A DNA stretch of 64,000 bases, taken from assembly GCA_018970445.1 (NCBI GenBank), contig JAGWWF010000008.1, positions 1 to 64,000 of the forward strand, written 5' to 3'. The stretch comes from Alphaproteobacteria bacterium. GTDB taxonomy: Bacteria > Pseudomonadota > Alphaproteobacteria > Sphingomonadales > Sphingomonadaceae. The notes under the pieces are model-generated. The model was given only the letters and a program-made list of their open reading frames with translations, was not told the DNA's origin and ran no database searches. Both the position numbers and the translations under genes were made by a program. Positions 29,790 through 39,538 of the stretch are shown one piece after another. The stretch's first letter is position 1; each line of letters starts with the position of its first letter.

Positions 29790-30473
29790 TCAGCCCAGCG
29801 GCTTGATCGTCGGCGCCACCGCCGGCTTGGCCGGATCGAAACGCACGCGCACCGTCTCCCCGCTGTTGCCGGGGAAGTTGGTGAACAGCGCCGTCACCAG
29901 ATGCGGCACCAGCCGGGCCAGATTGTTGCTGGCGCCCACGGTTTCGGCGCGGCCTTCGAACACGCTCTGCTTGTCGGCGGTGCGGTTGATGCGCAGGGCG
30001 AGCGTGGTGTTGTATTGCGTCACGCTGTAGACGTCATTGCCGCCCCAGCCGCCGCCCCAGCCACCAAGGCCGGGGCCCCAGCCGCCAAAGCCGCCCCAGC
30101 CGCCGCCCCAATAAGGGCCCCAGCCGCCCCAGCCGCCCCAGCCGCCAAAGCCGAAGCCCGGCCGGCTCTGCACCTTCTCGCGCGGGGCGGTGATGTGATA
30201 ATCCAGCTGCACCGTCAGCGCCGCGCTGGCCGGGCTGGCCGCTTCCTGGAAGCCGGCGGCCACCAGCTTGGCCTTCACCAGATTGGCATAGGTGGCGAAT
30301 TCCAGCCCGCCTTCCAGCGTCTTGTCGCGCGGTTCGATCACGAAGCTGTTGCCCTGCGCCGCCGGCAGTTGCTGAAACCGCGCCACGCGCGCTTCGAAAC
30401 CGGTGGTGCAGGCCGACAGCGCCAGCGCCGCCGCCAGCGGCAGCAGGACACGGGCAGGTGAGGTGATGATCAT
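29790..30473 (-). CDS. DUF4136-type lipoprotein with Gly/Trp-rich insert
   Basis: A 227-residue lipoprotein: signal ending LALSAC with the lipobox cysteine near residue 22. The body resembles DUF4136 proteins (FVIEPRDKTLEGGLEFATYA; LTVQLDYHI). A low-complexity insert of about 45 residues made of Gly, Trp, Pro and Phe (for example GWGGWGGWGPYWGGGWGG) sits in the middle, where such proteins usually have a shorter G/W-rich patch. Role unknown, likely in the cell envelope. ATG 30473 starts the signal peptide. Confidence 0.8.
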   Translation of the reverse strand: MIITSPARVLLPLAAALALSACTTGFEARVARFQQLPAAQGNSFVIEPRDKTLEGGLEFATYANLVKAKLVAAGFQEAASPASAALTVQLDYHITAPREKVQSRPGFGFGGWGGWGGWGPYWGGGWGGFGGWGPGLGGWGGGWGGNDVYSVTQYNTTLALRINRTADKQSVFEGRAETVGASNNLARLVPHLVTALFTNFPGNSGETVRVRFDPAKPAVAPTIKPLG

Positions 30474-30567
30474 CGAGTCGTGCTCCACATGAACTTTCGG
30501 CAATGAATGCAGCGAAGCATAGGCCAAGGCAAGTGTCTGGCCGATGAACGGGCGCAGCACAAGCCGT

Positions 30568-31563
30568 TCAGGCGACAAAGCCCACCGCGCGATGCACCTG
30601 CGCCAGCACCGGTTCGGCAATGGCGCGCGCCCGCTCCGCGCCGCGCGCACAGATCGCCTCGATCGCCGCCTCATCCTGGCGCAGCGCGTTGAAGCGTTCG
30701 GTGATCGGCGCCAGCTTTGCCACCATCACATCGGCCAGCGCCGGCTTGAAACTGCCAAAGCCCTTGCCGCCATGATCGGCCAGCACCTGCGCCACGCTGG
30801 TATCGGTGAGCGCCGCCATCAGATTGACCAGATTGGCCGCCTCTGGCCGGCCGGCCAGCCCGGCCGCTTCCGACGGCAGCGCATCGGGATCGGTCTTGGC
30901 GCGCTTGATCTTGGCGGCGATGCTGTCGGCATCGTCGGTCAGGTTGATGCGGCTCTGGTCGCTGGGATCGCTCTTCGACATCTTGGCGCTGCCATCGCGC
31001 AAGGACATGACGCGGGTGGCCGGCCCTTCGATCACTGGCTCCGGCAGCGGGAACAGCTCCACCCCCATGTCGGTGTTGAACTTGGCGGCGATGTCGCGCG
31101 CCAGTTCCAGATGCTGTTTCTGATCCTCCCCCACCGGCACGTGCGTCGCCCGATAGGCCAATATGTCGGCCGCCTGCAGCACCGGATAGGTATAGAGGCC
31201 CACCGAGGCACCTTCGCGATCCTTGCCGCTCTTTTCCTTGAACTGGGTCATGCGGTTGAGCCAGCCGACACGGGCGGTGCACATCAGCACCCAGGCCAGT
31301 TCGGCGTGCACCCGCACCCGGCTTTGCGGGAACAGGATGCAGCGTTCGGGATCCAGCCCGGCGGCGATCAGCGCCGCTGTCATCTCGTGGATGCCGCGCC
31401 GCAGCGTGGCCGGATCCTGCGCCACGGTGATGGCGTGCAGATCAACCACGGAAAAGATGCATTCATGGGCATCCTGCATGCGCACCCAGTTGCGGATGGC
31501 CCCCAGATAATTGCCCAGGTGCAGGTTTCCGGTGGGCTGGATGCCCGAAAAGATGCGGCTCAT
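30568..31563 (-). CDS. trpS: Tryptophan--tRNA ligase
   Basis: Class I synthetase charging tRNA-Trp. The 331-residue product starts [20 protein letters not shown] (HIGH variant HLGN) and has [17 protein letters not shown] (KMSKS). The C-terminal helix ends [11 protein letters not shown] 31563 overlaps the murJ stop by 4 bases (31560-31563), so both are translated from one message. Confidence 0.97.
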   Translation of the reverse strand: MSRIFSGIQPTGNLHLGNYLGAIRNWVRMQDAHECIFSVVDLHAITVAQDPATLRRGIHEMTAALIAAGLDPERCILFPQSRVRVHAELAWVLMCTARVGWLNRMTQFKEKSGKDREGASVGLYTYPVLQAADILAYRATHVPVGEDQKQHLELARDIAAKFNTDMGVELFPLPEPVIEGPATRVMSLRDGSAKMSKSDPSDQSRINLTDDADSIAAKIKRAKTDPDALPSEAAGLAGRPEAANLVNLMAALTDTSVAQVLADHGGKGFGSFKPALADVMVAKLAPITERFNALRQDEAAIEAICARGAERARAIAEPVLAQVHRAVGFVA

Positions 31564-33131
31564 GATGGTTTCCGTCGTCCCGGCAAGCGGGCAAAAAGGC
31601 CAGAGAGGGTGAACAGGCCCAGCAGGCGGGCCGCCCCCAGATAGGCGATGCCACCGGCCGATATCAACAGGCCAAGCAGCACCAGCTGGCGCGGCAGCGA
31701 TGCATCGGGCGCGATCCGCAACAGCGGCTGCACCTGGAACAGCACCACCACCATCGCAGCGGTGGCCAGCACCAGCCGCGGCAGCAGCCGGCGGGCGCGG
31801 GCATCCAGCGCGAACTGCCCGCGCGCGCGCAGCAGCCACCACAGGGTGGCCGCGTTCATCCAGGCCGAAACCGCCGTGCCCAGCGCAATCCCCACATGGC
31901 CCAGCGGCCACACCAGCGCCAGATTGGCGACCAGATTGACCAGCATCGCCGCCAGCGCCACCCGCACCGGCGTGCGCGTATCGGCACGGGCGTGAAAGCC
32001 GGGCGTGAGCGCCTTGATCAGCACATAGGCCGGCAGCCCCAGTGCAAAACCGGCCAGCGCAGCGGCGGTGGCGGCACTGTCGGCCGCGCTGAACTGGCCA
32101 TGTTCGAACAACACGCGGATGATCGGTTCGGCCGCCACCACCAGCCCGGCCGCGGCCGGCAGGGTGAGCATCAGCACCAGTTCGACCGCGCGGTTCTGCT
32201 GCGCCATGGCCGCCGCCTCATCGCCCGCCCCCAGCAGCCGCGACATGGTGGGCAGCAGCGCCGTGCCCACCCCGATGCCGATGATGCCCAGCGGCAGCTG
32301 GTTCAGCCGATCGGCATAATAAAGCCAGCTGACCGCGCCTTCGCCCAGAAAGCGGGCGGCAAGCGCGGTGGAAATCACCAGATTGATCTGCACCGCGCCC
32401 GCACCCAGCGCCGCCGGCAGGATCAGCCGCAGCAGCTGGCGCACCTGCGGGTTCAGCCGGGGCCAGCGCAGCATCAGGCGGATGCCGGCGCGCTGGCACG
32501 ACCACAACAGCCAGGCCAGCTGCACAATGCCGCCCAGCGTGACGCACAGCGCCTGGGTGCGGGCGGCCACCGCAGCATCATCGCCGCCCGACCACAGCAG
32601 CCCGGCGATCAGCACGATGTTGAGCAGGATGGGCGCGGCGGCATTGACAGCAAAGCGGCCCACCGAATTCAACAGCCCGCCCAGCAGCGAGGTCAGGCTG
32701 ATCAGCATCAGATAGGGAAAGGTGAGCCGGGTGAAATGCACGGTGAGAGCGAATTTTTCGGCGCCGGCATCGGGAAAGCCGCCGGTGAGCGCCCATACCA
32801 CCGGCCCGGCGGCGGCCACCATCACCACGGTGAACAGCAGCAGCACCGGCAGCAGCACCGCCAGCACCGCTTCGGCAAAGGCCCGTGCCCCATCCAGCCG
32901 GCCGCCATCGGCACCCACCTGGCGGTTGAACATCGGCACGAAGGCGGCCGAAAACGCGCCTTCGGCAAACAGGGCGCGGAACAGATTGGGCAGGCGCTGG
33001 GCGATCAGAAAGGCATCGGCGGCCATGCCGGCGCCGATCAGCGTCGCCTGCAACACATCGCGCACGAAGCCGGCAATGCGCGACAACAGGGTGAGGCTGC
33101 CGATGGTGGCGGTGGCGCGCAGCAGATTCAT
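31560..33131 (-). CDS. murJ: Lipid II flippase MurJ
   Basis: MurJ flips lipid II across the inner membrane for peptidoglycan synthesis. The 523-residue product has about 14 membrane segments; the start [20 protein letters not shown] then [14 protein letters not shown] and [20 protein letters not shown] is diagnostic. Conserved charged residues in the first two helices (R in SRIAGFVRD) are present. ATG 33131 follows a 290-base gap behind secB that contains the secB terminator. Confidence 0.95.
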   Translation of the reverse strand: MNLLRATATIGSLTLLSRIAGFVRDVLQATLIGAGMAADAFLIAQRLPNLFRALFAEGAFSAAFVPMFNRQVGADGGRLDGARAFAEAVLAVLLPVLLLFTVVMVAAAGPVVWALTGGFPDAGAEKFALTVHFTRLTFPYLMLISLTSLLGGLLNSVGRFAVNAAAPILLNIVLIAGLLWSGGDDAAVAARTQALCVTLGGIVQLAWLLWSCQRAGIRLMLRWPRLNPQVRQLLRLILPAALGAGAVQINLVISTALAARFLGEGAVSWLYYADRLNQLPLGIIGIGVGTALLPTMSRLLGAGDEAAAMAQQNRAVELVLMLTLPAAAGLVVAAEPIIRVLFEHGQFSAADSAATAAALAGFALGLPAYVLIKALTPGFHARADTRTPVRVALAAMLVNLVANLALVWPLGHVGIALGTAVSAWMNAATLWWLLRARGQFALDARARRLLPRLVLATAAMVVVLFQVQPLLRIAPDASLPRQLVLLGLLISAGGIAYLGAARLLGLFTLSGLFARLPGRRKPS

Positions 33132-33351
33132 TGCGCAGGGCCGCGCGCCGACAGGCACAAGCTCGGCCGGGCCACGGATACCCAGCGAAATATTGCCTTG
33201 CTGGGACCTGCGGGCAGCGCGCGCACTGGCGCGCTGAACCGCTTCGACGTCACGACGCGGCTTTGCCGCGGCGGCTGGCCCCTGGAATGGAAGAATGCAA
33301 ACACGACGCCTTGTCGGTGCAGCCGAGGAAAAGTGCAAGCGCCCACGAACG

Positions 33352-33376
33352 AAAAAGGGCGGCCCAAGGGCCGCCC
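33352..33376 (-). terminator. Intrinsic terminator after secB
   Basis: Read on the minus strand: stem GGGCGGCCC/GGGCCGCCC (33376-33357) followed by five T (33356-33352). It lies 46 bases beyond the secB stop and before murJ. A second weaker stem lies between it and secB (CTCCCCC-GCAA-GGGGGAG at about 33395-33412). It probably ends the alpha operon transcript running through rplQ and secB. The rest of the 290-base gap up to murJ shows nothing else I recognise. Confidence 0.8.
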
Positions 33377-33421
33377 CCTCCGCCCTGCGGGCACCTCCCC
33401 CGCAAGGGGGAGGATCATGTG

Positions 33422-33913
33422 TCAGGCGTTGCCCACCTGGCCCTGCTGCTGCTGCTGCTGCGCCAGATAGAGCGCCCCGAAATCGATCGGGTCCAGCATC
33501 AGCGGCGGGAAGCCGCCATCGCGCACGGCATCGGCAATGATGCGGCGGGCGAAGGGAAACAGGATGCGCGGGCCCTCGATGATGCAGAACGGCTCCAGCG
33601 CTTCTTCCGGCACATTCTGCAGGCCGAACAGGCCGGCATAGACCAGTTCCACCATGAAGGTGGGCGTGCCGTCCACTTCGGCCTTGGCGCTGATCTTCAG
33701 TTCAACCTCATACACATCATCGGCGGCCTTGCGGGCGTTGACGCCCACATTGACATCGATGCGCGGCTGCGCCTGCAGTTGCAGGCTGTTGGGGGCGTTC
33801 GGGTTTTCGAACGACAGATCCTTCACATATTGCGTGATGATCGCCACTTGCGGCAGCGGTTCGTCGCCAAAGCCGTTTTCGGGGCTGGCGCCCAGGTCAA
33901 TCTCGTCAGCCAT
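33422..33913 (-). CDS. secB: Protein-export chaperone SecB
   Basis: SecB holds preproteins unfolded and passes them to SecA. The 163-residue product contains VAIITQYVKDLSFENPNAP, VYEVELKISAKAEVDG and CIIEGPRILFPFARRIIAD, all conserved. The C-terminus ends in a six-glutamine run from a (CTG)6 tract on the plus strand (33443-33460), then GQVGNA. It is 24 bases behind rplQ. Confidence 0.96.
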   Translation of the reverse strand: MADEIDLGASPENGFGDEPLPQVAIITQYVKDLSFENPNAPNSLQLQAQPRIDVNVGVNARKAADDVYEVELKISAKAEVDGTPTFMVELVYAGLFGLQNVPEEALEPFCIIEGPRILFPFARRIIADAVRDGGFPPLMLDPIDFGALYLAQQQQQQGQVGNA

Positions 33914-33937
33914 CGGGCCTGTCCTTGCGCTGGAGGA

Positions 33938-34348
33938 TTATTCGTCGTCGCCGCCCATCACCGGGCCGCTGTCCTGGCCCTTGGCCGACACGTCGCGATC
34001 GACAAATTCAACGATGGCCATCGGCGTGGCATCGGAACGGCGGATGCCGGCCTTGAGCACGCGGACATAGCCGCCCTGGCGGGTCGCATAGCGATCGGCC
34101 AGCACGTCGAACAGTTTGGCCAGCTGCGCCTCGTCACCCATGCGGGCCATGGCGAGGCGGCGGTTGGACAGGCCACCATGCTTGGCCAGCGTCACCAGCT
34201 TTTCGATGTAGGGGCGCAGTTCCTTGGCCTTGGGCAGCGTGGTGGTGATCTGCTCGTGCTTGATCAGGCTGGCCGACATGTTCTTCAACATGGCGATGCG
34301 GTGGGCCGAGGTGCGGCCGAGTTTGCGGTGGGCGACGCCGTGGCGCAT
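33938..34348 (-). CDS. rplQ: 50S ribosomal protein L17
   Basis: A 136-residue protein, bL17, near the exit tunnel. [20 protein letters not shown] is the standard start, so ATG 34348 is used rather than an upstream in-frame ATG. A short acidic C-terminal tail (PVMGGDDE) extends beyond the E. coli protein. Last ribosomal gene of the alpha operon; secB follows after 24 bases. Confidence 0.97.
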   Translation of the reverse strand: MRHGVAHRKLGRTSAHRIAMLKNMSASLIKHEQITTTLPKAKELRPYIEKLVTLAKHGGLSNRRLAMARMGDEAQLAKLFDVLADRYATRQGGYVRVLKAGIRRSDATPMAIVEFVDRDVSAKGQDSGPVMGGDDE

Positions 34349-34472
34349 GGGTCTTCTCTCCGTTCGTTTCCGGGCCGTGCAAGGCACCCGGAACCAGGCT
34401 GATGCAAGGGGTCAGCCAGATGCCCCTGCCGGTTTGGCGGAGCGGCCATGCAGCCAGCCCGCCCGTCCGGGC

Positions 34473-35525
34473 TTAGAATTCCTGCTCAAGCTTCTTGGCC
34501 ATCTCTTCGATGTTTTCCGGCGGCCAACCGGCGATTTCCATGCCCAGGCGCAGGCCCATGTGGGACAGGACTTCCTTGATCTCGTTCAGCGACTTGCGGC
34601 CGAAGTTCGGCGTGCGCAGCATCTCGCTCTCGGTCTTCTGCACCAGATCGCCGATGTAGATGATGTTGTCGTTCTTCAGGCAGTTGGCCGAACGCACCGA
34701 CAGTTCCAGTTCATCCACCTTCTTGAGCAGATAGCGGTTGATGCTGGTGCTGTCGTCCACCTCCACGGCACCGCCGGGGGCGGCCGTGTGGGTGACGGGC
34801 GCGGCCACGGTCGCATCCTCGAAGTTGACGAACAGTTGCAGCTGGTCCTGCAGGATCTTGGCGGCATAGGCCAGCGCATCTTCGGGGCTGAGGCTGCCAT
34901 CGGTTTCCACCGTGATGGTCAGCTTGTCATAATCCAGTTCCTGGCCAACGCGGGTGTTGTCCACCTTGTAGCTGACCTGTCGCACCGGCGAATAGAGCGC
35001 ATCCACCGGGATCAGGCCGATGGGGGCATCAGCCGGGCGGTTGGCGCTGGCCGGCACATAGCCCTTGCCGGTTTCCACCGTCAGTTCCATGTTCAGCGTG
35101 GCGCCGGCATCGAGGTTGCAGATCACCAGATCCTTGTTCATCACCTCCATGTCGCCGGTCACGGCGATCTGGCCGGCGGTGACCGGGCCCGGGCCGGTGG
35201 CGTTCAGATAGACGCGCTTGGCGGTATCGCCGGCCATGCGGATGCCGATCTGCTTGATGTTCAGCACCATGTCGGTCACGTCTTCACGCACGCCCGGCAG
35301 GCTGGAAAATTCATGCAGCGCGCCGTCCATCTTGATGGCGGTGACGGCCGCGCCCTGCAAAGAGGACAGCAGCACGCGGCGCAGGGCATTGCCCAGCGTC
35401 AGGCCAAAGCCACGTTCCAGCGGTTCGGCGATGAACGCCGCCTTCTGCCGGCCATCGCCGGTGGGGCGCTGCTCCAGGCGGTTGGGCTTCTTCAGTTCGG
35501 TCCAGTTCTTGGCGATGACTGCCAC
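34473..35525 (-). CDS. rpoA: DNA-directed RNA polymerase subunit alpha
   Basis: Alpha dimerises to start polymerase assembly and its C-terminal domain binds UP elements and activators. The 350-residue product has the N-terminal domain ([20 protein letters not shown]) and CTD ([39 protein letters not shown]). Start is GTG 35525 (MAVIAKNW), since GAGGTGA lies a few bases before it and the protein then begins like its relatives; GTG 35534 would add three residues. Gaps of about 125 bases flank it on both sides. Confidence 0.97.
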   Translation of the reverse strand: MAVIAKNWTELKKPNRLEQRPTGDGRQKAAFIAEPLERGFGLTLGNALRRVLLSSLQGAAVTAIKMDGALHEFSSLPGVREDVTDMVLNIKQIGIRMAGDTAKRVYLNATGPGPVTAGQIAVTGDMEVMNKDLVICNLDAGATLNMELTVETGKGYVPASANRPADAPIGLIPVDALYSPVRQVSYKVDNTRVGQELDYDKLTITVETDGSLSPEDALAYAAKILQDQLQLFVNFEDATVAAPVTHTAAPGGAVEVDDSTSINRYLLKKVDELELSVRSANCLKNDNIIYIGDLVQKTESEMLRTPNFGRKSLNEIKEVLSHMGLRLGMEIAGWPPENIEEMAKKLEQEF

Positions 35526-35650
35526 GGGGTTCACCTCGATTGTGGGAAGAGCGGATCGTCACCCGCCCGTCCCGTTGGACGTTGCCATTGGACGATGAAA
35601 GATTCACGCACCGGGCGCCGCCAACGGAGCCCGGCGCCTGGGCAGACAGA

Positions 35651-36040
35651 TCAGACGCGGCGGCGCTTGGGCGGGCGCACGCCATTGTGCGGGATCGGCG
35701 TCACATCGCGGATGGCGGTGATGACGAAGCCCACGGCCTGCAAGGCACGCAGCGCCGATTCACGGCCTGAACCCGGCCCGCGCACTTCCACTTCCAGGGT
35801 GCGCACGCCATGCTCGGCGGCCTTCTTGCCGGCGTCTTCGGCAGCCATCTGCGCCGCGAACGGCGTCGACTTGCGGCTGCCCTTGAAGCCCATGGTGCCA
35901 GCCGACGACCAGGCAATGGCGTTGCCCTGCGCGTCGGTGATGGTGATCATGGTGTTGTTGAAACTGGCGTTCACATGCGCGACGCCAGAGGTGATGTTCT
36001 TGCGCTCCCTGCGCTTGATGCGAGCAACTTCGCGTGCCAT
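35651..36040 (-). CDS. rpsK: 30S ribosomal protein S11
   Basis: uS11, 129 residues, platform of the 30S subunit. [20 protein letters not shown] and the C-terminal [14 protein letters not shown] are conserved. It lies between rpsM (51 bases) and rpoA (125 bases). Confidence 0.98.
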   Translation of the reverse strand: MAREVARIKRRERKNITSGVAHVNASFNNTMITITDAQGNAIAWSSAGTMGFKGSRKSTPFAAQMAAEDAGKKAAEHGVRTLEVEVRGPGSGRESALRALQAVGFVITAIRDVTPIPHNGVRPPKRRRV

Positions 36041-36091
36041 TTCGAAAGATCCTTGAGCCTGATGGGGGAAAGAAGAGCGGCGGCGGCGCGC

Positions 36092-36460
36092 TTACTTCTT
36101 CTTGCCGGCGATCGGCTTGGCCTTGCCCTTGCGGGTGCGGGCGTTGGTGTGGGTGCGCTGGCCACGCACCGGCAGGCCCTTGCGGTGGCGCAGGCCGCGA
36201 TAGCAGGCCAGGTCCATCAGGCGCTTGATGTTCATCGCCGTCTGGCGGCGCAGATCACCTTCCACGGTCAGTTCGCGATCGATCTTTTCGCGGATCAGCA
36301 GGATTTCCGCATCGGTCAGCTCCTGCACGCGGCGTTCGCGCGGGAAGCCGAGCTCGGCGGCCAGCCGGCTGGCGGTGGTGCGGCCGATGCCGTGGATATA
36401 GGTGAGCGCGATTTCAACGCGCTTGTTGGTCGGGATGTTGACACCCGCAATACGTGCCAC
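36092..36460 (-). CDS. rpsM: 30S ribosomal protein S13
   Basis: uS13, 122 residues, head of the 30S subunit, touching the P-site tRNA. It begins [20 protein letters not shown] and ends with the basic tail [18 protein letters not shown]. First gene of the alpha operon, 153 bases behind adk. rpmJ, often found just before rpsM in other bacteria, is absent here. Confidence 0.98.
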   Translation of the reverse strand: MARIAGVNIPTNKRVEIALTYIHGIGRTTASRLAAELGFPRERRVQELTDAEILLIREKIDRELTVEGDLRRQTAMNIKRLMDLACYRGLRHRKGLPVRGQRTHTNARTRKGKAKPIAGKKK

Positions 36461-36613
36461 AATAAGATCCTTTCATGCTCCACAGCGGCCCTGGGCTGGG
36501 GCTGCCATCTCAAAGCAACGGCAAGGCGGCCCGTGCGGGCGCCTGCTTCCCTCGACAATGCAGAGGAACGGCGGCGTTAGACGCGAGTCGCCAGATTGTC
36601 AAGCCCGGCTGGA

Positions 36614-37261
36614 TCAGCCGCCCAGCACGCCATCAATGGCACTGGCCACCGCATCCATGTCGGCCATGCCATCCACGCGGGCGACGATGCCGCGGCCGTC
36701 ATAATGCGGGATGATCGGCGCGGTCTTGGCGCGATATTCGGCCATGCGCTGGCGCACCGTGGCTTCGTTGTCGTCGGCCCGGCGCTTGAAGTTGCTGGCA
36801 CCGCAGGCATCGCACACATCGGCCACACGCGGCTGCTTGAAGCGATCGTGATAGCCTTCGCCGCACGCCCCGCAGGTGAAGCGGCCGGTGATGCGTTCCA
36901 CCAGCGCGTCCTCATCGACCACCAGTTCCACGACATGATCCAGCGTCAGCCCCTTGGCGGCCAGCATGGCATCCAGCGCATGGGCCTGGACATCGGTGCG
37001 CGGATAGCCATCAAGGATGAAGCCGGCGCGGGCATCATCCTGGTCCAGCCGTTCCGACAATATGCCGTTGACGATCTCGTCCGACACGAGGCCGCCCGAT
37101 TCCATCACCGCCTTGGCCTGCAGGCCCACCGGCGTGCCCGCGGCCACAGCCGCGCGCAGCATGTCCCCGGTTGAAAGCTGCACCAGGCCGCGCTCCTTCA
37201 TCAGGCGGCTGGCCTGGGTGCCCTTGCCCGCCCCCGGCGGGCCCAGCAGGATCAAGTTCAA
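36614..37261 (-). CDS. adk: Adenylate kinase
   Basis: Adk interconverts ATP + AMP and 2 ADP. The 215-residue product has the P-loop GPPGAGKGTQ at residue 7, the AMP-binding LSTGDMLR and DGYPRT, and the long-form LID with four cysteines (CGACG and CDACG) that should bind zinc, unlike the E. coli enzyme. The start overlaps the secY stop by 4 bases. Confidence 0.97.
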   Translation of the reverse strand: MNLILLGPPGAGKGTQASRLMKERGLVQLSTGDMLRAAVAAGTPVGLQAKAVMESGGLVSDEIVNGILSERLDQDDARAGFILDGYPRTDVQAHALDAMLAAKGLTLDHVVELVVDEDALVERITGRFTCGACGEGYHDRFKQPRVADVCDACGASNFKRRADDNEATVRQRMAEYRAKTAPIIPHYDGRGIVARVDGMADMDAVASAIDGVLGG

Positions 37262-38610
37262 CGGCGGTTCCCCCTCAGCTTGGACTTCTTGATGAGGCCT
37301 TCATATTGATGGGCCAGCATGTGGCTCTGAATCTGGGCCACGGTGTCCATTGTGACATTGACGACGATCAGCAGGCTAGTCCCACCAAAGTAGAAGGGCA
37401 CCTTGAGCTGGCTGATCATGAATTCCGGCAACAGGCAGATGACGACCAGATAGGCCGCGCCGATCACGGTCAGCCGGGTCAGGACATAGTCCAGATATTC
37501 CGACGTGCGGGTGCCGGGGCGGATGCCGGGCACGAAGCCGCCATATTTCTTGAGATTCTCGGCGGTTTCATCCGGGTTGAACACCACGGCGGTGTAGAAG
37601 AAGCTGAAGAACACGATGCCGGCCGCATACAGGAACATGTAGAGCGGGGCGCCGTGCTGCAACGCGGTCGTCACCGTGGTCAGCCATTCCGGCATGCTGC
37701 CCTGCTGGCTGAAGAACTGCGCGACCGTCAACGGCATCAGCAGCAGCGAGCTGGCGAAGATCGGCGGGATCACGCCCGACGTGTTGATCTTCAGCGGCAG
37801 GAAGCTGCTGTCGCCCTGGAACATGCGGTTGCCCATCTGGCGCTTGGGATACTGGATCAGGATCTTGCGCTGGGCGCGTTCCATCACGCAGATGCCGGCG
37901 ATGGTGGCCAGCGCCACCACCGTGACCAGCAGCACGAAGGCCGGGCTGATCGCGCCGGTGCGGCCCTGTTCGAACAGCGTGCCCATCGCCGAAGGCAGCT
38001 GGGCCACGATGCCGGCCATGATGATCAGCGAAATGCCGTTGCCGATGCCGCGGCTGGTGATCTGTTCACCCAGCCACATCAGGAACATGGTGCCGCCCAG
38101 CAGCGAAATGATGGTGGAAATGCGGAAGAACCAGCCCGGATCGATCACCGCCGACACGCCGCTGCCCGCCCCCCAGCTTTCCAGGCCAACGGCGATGCCA
38201 TAGCCCTGGACGATGGTGAGGAACACGGTGCCATAGCGCGTATACTGGTTCAGCGTCTTGCGGCCGGCCTCACCATCCTTCTTCAGCGCAATGAAGCTGG
38301 GGATCAGCGAGGTGAGCAGCTGCACCACGATCGACGCGGTGATGTAGGGCGTCACGCCCAGCGCGATCAGGCTCATGCGTTCCAGCGCGCCGCCGGAGAA
38401 CATGTTGAAGAAATCCAGCACGCCGCCGCGCGTCTGGTTGAACAGGCTGGACAGCGCAAGCGGATCGATGCCGGGCAGCGGCACGAAGCTGATCAGGCGG
38501 AAGACGATCAACGCGCCCAGCGTGAACCAGATGCGGTTCTTCAGCTCGGTGGCCTTGCTGAAATTCGCGAACGACAAGCTCGCAGCCATTTGGTCGGCGG
38601 CAGACGCCAT
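37258..38610 (-). CDS. secY: Protein translocase subunit SecY
   Basis: Core channel of the Sec translocon, 450 residues with ten membrane segments. LKNRIWFTLGALIVFRLISF (helix 1), GVTPYITASIVVQLLTSLIP and LIQYPKRQMGNRMFQGDSS, plus GGTSLLIVVNVTMDTVAQIQ at the end, identify it. Last-but-one gene of the spc operon, coupled to adk. Confidence 0.98.
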   Translation of the reverse strand: MASAADQMAASLSFANFSKATELKNRIWFTLGALIVFRLISFVPLPGIDPLALSSLFNQTRGGVLDFFNMFSGGALERMSLIALGVTPYITASIVVQLLTSLIPSFIALKKDGEAGRKTLNQYTRYGTVFLTIVQGYGIAVGLESWGAGSGVSAVIDPGWFFRISTIISLLGGTMFLMWLGEQITSRGIGNGISLIIMAGIVAQLPSAMGTLFEQGRTGAISPAFVLLVTVVALATIAGICVMERAQRKILIQYPKRQMGNRMFQGDSSFLPLKINTSGVIPPIFASSLLLMPLTVAQFFSQQGSMPEWLTTVTTALQHGAPLYMFLYAAGIVFFSFFYTAVVFNPDETAENLKKYGGFVPGIRPGTRTSEYLDYVLTRLTVIGAAYLVVICLLPEFMISQLKVPFYFGGTSLLIVVNVTMDTVAQIQSHMLAHQYEGLIKKSKLRGNRR

Positions 38611-38650
38611 GATACCCTACCCGATCATCCGGTGACGTTGAAACGGCAAA

Positions 38651-38686
38651 CGCCGCGTGCTCGTCCCATGTAGGCGACACGCGGCG
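38651..38686 (-). repeat. Hairpin in the rplO-secY gap
   Basis: CGCCGCGTG (38651-38659) pairs with CACGCGGCG (38678-38686) across an 18-base loop. It lies in the 111-base gap between rplO and secY. On the minus strand it is followed only by TTTGCCGTTT, so at most it is a weak attenuator or processing site. Confidence 0.5.
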
Positions 38687-38721
38687 CTTTTGCCATGGGT
38701 CTGTTTGACCCGCTGCGAATC

Positions 38722-39261
38722 TTACCGGGCAGCCTTCGCGGCGCGGGCAGCGGCACGGGCGGCCTTCTGCTCGTCCTTGCTCAGCGGCGCCGGGGCCGGG
38801 GCCGGCAGTTCGATCGAGCCGCCAGCGGCCTCCACCGCCGCCTTGGCCGTGGCCGAGGCGCCAGCCAGCTTCAGCGTCACCCTGGCGGTGAGCGCACCCA
38901 CGCCCAGCAGGCGCACGCCATCGCGGGCATTGGTGATCACGCGGGCGGCCACCAGCGCATCGGCATCGATCAGGCTGCCGGCATCCAGGCGGCCGGCATC
39001 GATCGCCGATTGCAGCGTGCCCAGGTTCAGCACGGCATAATCCTTGCGGAAGATGTTGTTGAAGCCGCGTTTCGGGATGCGCATGTGCAGCGGCATCTGG
39101 CCGCCTTCAAAGCCGTTGATGGCAACACCCGAACGGCTGGTCTGGCCCTTCTGGCCGCGACCGGCGGTCTTGCCGACGCCGGAACCGATGCCGCGGCCGA
39201 CGCGCACGCGCTTCTTGCGGGCGCCGGGATTGTCATGAAGATCGTTGAGCTTGGTGGTCAT
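38722..39261 (-). CDS. rplO: 50S ribosomal protein L15
   Basis: uL15, 179 residues against 144 in E. coli. [20 protein letters not shown] and the Gly/Arg-rich region [18 protein letters not shown] are standard. The extra length is a C-terminal Ala/Lys/Arg tail ([16 protein letters not shown]) after a Pro/Ala stretch. ATG 39261 is the family start. Confidence 0.97.
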   Translation of the reverse strand: MTTKLNDLHDNPGARKKRVRVGRGIGSGVGKTAGRGQKGQTSRSGVAINGFEGGQMPLHMRIPKRGFNNIFRKDYAVLNLGTLQSAIDAGRLDAGSLIDADALVAARVITNARDGVRLLGVGALTARVTLKLAGASATAKAAVEAAGGSIELPAPAPAPLSKDEQKAARAAARAAKAAR

Positions 39262-39302
39262 GGGATGCACTCGCTTTCGCTGACGCGCTGGATGTTCAAT
39301 GC

Positions 39303-39328
39303 GTCATCCCGGCGTGCGCCGGGATGAC
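39303..39328. repeat. Palindrome in the rpmD-rplO gap
   Basis: GTCATCCCGGCG (39303-39314), TG, CGCCGGGATGAC (39317-39328): perfect 12-bp arms with a 2-base centre. It sits in the 83-base gap inside the spc operon. The core GTCATCCCGGC is of the type seen as dispersed intergenic elements in alphaproteobacteria. Confidence 0.75.
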
Positions 39329-39344
39329 AGGCAGGCTGTGGCGG

Positions 39345-39527
39345 TTACGCCAGTTCCTCGACCTTCAGCAGATGCGCCACCTTCTTGATCATGCCGCGAA
39401 TTTCCGGCGTGTCGGTGTGCTCGCGGCTGCGATGCATCTTGTTGAGGCCCAGGCCGATCAGGTTTTTTTCCTGAACCGGGGTGCGGCGGATCGGCGAACC
39501 GATCTGGGTGACTTTGATCTTGGCCAT
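39345..39527 (-). CDS. rpmD: 50S ribosomal protein L30
   Basis: uL30, 60 residues: [20 protein letters not shown], then [23 protein letters not shown] 39527 is the usual start. Eleven bases behind rpsE. Confidence 0.97.
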   Translation of the reverse strand: MAKIKVTQIGSPIRRTPVQEKNLIGLGLNKMHRSREHTDTPEIRGMIKKVAHLLKVEELA

Positions 39528-39538
39528 CTGGTCCTCCC

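Noticed and set aside
33132-33421. A possible small gene in the secB-murJ gap
   Set aside because: Only a terminator and another stem are seen; open frames there show no ribosome-binding site or recognisable product.
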